This document shows positions 6,528 to 7,779 of a stretch of 7,779 nt of DNA, piece by piece (positions within the stretch are counted from its first letter, which is position 1; each line of letters begins with the position of its first letter). The translations under genes were made by a program, and so were the position numbers. A model generated the notes under the pieces. It did no database searches. It saw only the letters and a list, made by a program, of their open reading frames with translations, and had not been told where the DNA came from. Source of the stretch: Desulfobacterales bacterium (GTDB lineage: Bacteria > Desulfobacterota > Desulfobacteria > Desulfobacterales > JAUWMJ01); NCBI GenBank assembly GCA_030613225.1, contig JAUWMJ010000128.1:1-7779 (forward strand), read 5' to 3'.

Positions 6528-6685
6528 ATACCCGTTCACGCCCATTCGGAACAAAAAGGACGTACAATCTCCGGCCTGTAAGCGTTCACAGGTGCTGCAG
6601 ATGTGCGTGCTCAGGGCGACAGCTCTATAGTCTGCTATGCTGGTTGCCTTGAGCACGTGCAGATGCGGTGCCTGTGAACGCTTAC
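6528..6685 (-). mobile_element. IS66-type MITE, copy B (158 bp, inverted)
   Basis: Second copy of the element at 885-1041, in opposite orientation, with eight substitutions and two small indels between them. The GTAAGCG end lies at 6685 on the - strand; the other end reads ATACCCGTTCAC from 6528, so its first base differs from copy A. No perfect 8-bp target duplication is seen: TCAAAAAT on one side and AGAAAAAC on the other share only five of eight positions, allowing a one-base shift. The TAA in the GTAAGCG end is the stop codon of the ACT-domain gene read into it. As with copy A, the GTAAGCG end faces the 3' end of the upstream gene. It sits just before the dehydrogenase gene and may affect its transcription. 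Confidence 0.85.
6578..6685. repeat. Long imperfect palindrome within MITE copy B
   Basis: Inverted arms beginning GTAAGCGTTCACAGG and ending CCTGTGAACGCTTAC. The outer 15 bases pair perfectly, where copy A has one mismatch. Transition differences between the arms again pair as G-U on the same element strand as in copy A, which here is the + strand because the element is inverted. Confidence 0.85.
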
Positions 6686-7206
6686 AGAAAAACAGAAGTA
6701 TCTACCGTCTTGGGCACCTCAAACACATGGGAAAGAAGGTTTCTTGCTTTTTCCGATCCATTTTCCGGCAAAACAATGTAAATTGCAGCACCGGAGCAGC
6801 CAAACGCAAGAACCGACATTTCGCCATCTAATAACGCTTTAAAGGCCGAATCGGCTATCCCGAATCTGTCGCCAAAATGAGGACCATGAAAATAGATCAA
6901 CTCCACAGGCGATGTAACCCGAACAGATTCTTCATTATCAACCCTGATCTGTTCATAAATATGTTTCAGCACTCTGCCCTCCCATTTACTCGAAAAAATC
7001 AGGCAAAGGCGAAACATCCGATCACTAAGATATTGAACCAGAACCAGATCAAAATCAATTCCGAAATTATCCAGTTCGCTGATATCAGTCCCAAATCCAG
7101 CATTTTCTTCCAGGCATAAGGTGAGTTCGAGTAAGGATAAATTATCAACAGATTGAAAACCGTATGTTTTTATTTTGGATTCCCAATATACAGCAGAAAT
7201 CTCCAT
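6682..7206 (-). CDS. Tandem ACT-domain-like protein
   Basis: Protein of 174 residues that looks like two ACT-type beta-alpha-beta domains, at about residues 22-90 and 100-165. The second half (VELIYFHGPHFGDR, then AFKALLDGEMSVLAFGCSGAAIYIVL) closely follows the rhythm of the regulatory ACT pair at the C-terminus of aspartate kinase. ACT domains usually bind amino acids and control enzymes. No catalytic domain is attached. The gene follows a similar 175-residue gene after 13 bp, and the two are probably paralogs co-transcribed. Its TAA stop (6682-6684) lies inside the terminal GTAAGCG of MITE copy B, so the original C-terminus may have been altered by a few residues. The ATG at 7206 has only a weak upstream purine run. 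Role unknown; a ligand sensor or partner subunit is plausible. Confidence 0.8.
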   Translation of the reverse strand: MEISAVYWESKIKTYGFQSVDNLSLLELTLCLEENAGFGTDISELDNFGIDFDLVLVQYLSDRMFRLCLIFSSKWEGRVLKHIYEQIRVDNEESVRVTSPVELIYFHGPHFGDRFGIADSAFKALLDGEMSVLAFGCSGAAIYIVLPENGSEKARNLLSHVFEVPKTVDTSVFL

Positions 7207-7219
7207 TTCTCATCCCATT

Positions 7220-7747
7220 CTAATCTTCCTGTTTTTTTGAATACAAATCATCTCTTAAAGGAGTATAATTCACCGGGAGATTCAAGCAGCCTGCCAGAGA
7301 CGCTGCGACCTCATCCAGTCGCATATAATCAGTTATGAATGTCAATGTTGATATGGATGATGTCATACCTAACAGGGGAAGATGCTCTTTAGTAAAAGCA
7401 TGCAAAGAGAGTCCCAGCACCTTCATACTGCGCTGGTGAGGAAAAACGGATACCATGCCTACGCCATGAATGTACTGAACCTTTGTATTTATAATATCAT
7501 CGGCATCGACAATATTTCTTACACGGTCTATATCTTGGGAGCTGACACAGCAAGAGCCGGAAAATCCGGTACCCATAGAAGAAACAGCTACAAAGGGCAT
7601 GTTGATTCGATTTTCGTTCAGGATATGAAAAAGCAGGGATATTGAAAACGCAGAATAGTCGGGATCAGGAAGGTTTAACAAGACAAGCTCTGAACTAAGC
7701 TTAATACCACTGATTCTTACCTTTTCCGTAACTTCAGGCACAATCAT
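7220..7747 (-). CDS. Tandem ACT-domain-like protein
   Basis: Small protein of up to 175 residues without a catalytic domain. It contains two ACT-like units at about residues 20-80 (SISLLFHILNENRINMPFVA) and 96-156 (VSVFPHQ, then HAFTKEHLPLLGMTSSISTLTFIT). These follow the strand-helix-strand pattern of aspartate kinase regulatory domains. It is probably the upstream partner and paralog of the gene at 6682-7206. The ATG at 7747 directly abuts AAGGG (7748-7752), which is too close for normal initiation. GTG at 7739-7741, six bases after the same AAGGG, is a better start and would give 173 residues. Ligand unknown; binding an amino acid or related small molecule is the family expectation. Confidence 0.8.
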   Translation of the reverse strand: MIVPEVTEKVRISGIKLSSELVLLNLPDPDYSAFSISLLFHILNENRINMPFVAVSSMGTGFSGSCCVSSQDIDRVRNIVDADDIINTKVQYIHGVGMVSVFPHQRSMKVLGLSLHAFTKEHLPLLGMTSSISTLTFITDYMRLDEVAASLAGCLNLPVNYTPLRDDLYSKKQED

Positions 7748-7752
7748 CCCTT

Positions 7753-7779
7753 TTACTCGGCAGGGAGTTCATTAATGGT
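7753..7779 (-). CDS. Possible C-terminal end of an upstream gene
   Basis: On the - strand, the last 27 bases of the window can be read as eight codons (TINELPAE) ending in TAA at 7753-7755, five bases before the next gene's ATG. The spacing and sequence fit the tail of an upstream operon gene, but the stretch is too short to identify or to prove it is coding. Confidence 0.25.
   Translation of the reverse strand, partial: TINELPAE

Noticed and set aside
7382..7645. Open frame of 87 codons on the + strand inside the ACT-domain gene
   Set aside because: It is antisense to the longer ACT-like gene and shows no recognisable domain or start signal.

Overview
The window looks like chromosomal DNA of a sulfate-reducing delta-proteobacterium, probably a Desulfobacterales member. 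This is inferred from moderate GC content, a LysR / aldehyde dehydrogenase / MFS accessory cluster, and palindromic small repeats of a kind I associate with that group. No rRNA, tRNA or marker gene is present, so the placement is tentative.

Layout. Two paralogous LysR-type regulators lie in tandem on the + strand at 1-876 (5' end cut by the window) and 1166-2071. Everything else coding is on the - strand and probably forms one or two operons read from high to low coordinates. They are: a possible gene tail (7753-7779); two small proteins that each look like a pair of ACT domains (7220-7747 and 6682-7206); a CoA-acylating aldehyde dehydrogenase of the sulfoacetaldehyde dehydrogenase (SauS) type (5097-6485); a HAD-superfamily hydrolase (4296-5018); an unfamiliar protein whose C-terminal half resembles the Janus/PHPT1 phosphohistidine phosphatase fold (3699-4292); an MFS anion transporter of the ACS type (2462-3682); and an ASCH-domain protein (2076-2465). 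The last four genes are tightly packed, with gaps of 3 and 16 bases and one 4-base overlap. The ASCH gene converges on the second LysR gene with 4 bases between the stops.

Mobile DNA. Two copies of a 157-158 bp non-coding element occur in opposite orientation at 885-1041 and 6528-6685. They differ by eight substitutions and two small indels. The ends (GTAAGCG... / GTACCCG...) and a perfect 8-bp target duplication (AAAATCTT) around the first copy point to a MITE mobilised by an IS66-family transposase. Each copy carries a palindrome of about 107 bp. In the first copy all seven transition differences between the arms become G-U pairs on one strand only. The two copies bracket about 5.5 kb holding the second LysR gene and the whole dehydrogenase-transporter cluster. 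The second copy lies 42 bp upstream of the dehydrogenase start and supplies the stop codon of the ACT-domain gene before it.

How the genes may work together (inference). An MFS importer, an acylating SauS-like dehydrogenase and a LysR regulator suggest uptake and conversion of a small anionic compound, possibly a C2 sulfonate such as sulfoacetate. No sulfoacetate-CoA ligase (SauT), sulfoacetaldehyde acetyltransferase or sulfonate-lyase gene is in view, so the substrate is open. The HAD hydrolase, Janus-like protein, ASCH protein and ACT-only proteins are unusual partners and are the least understood part of the locus.
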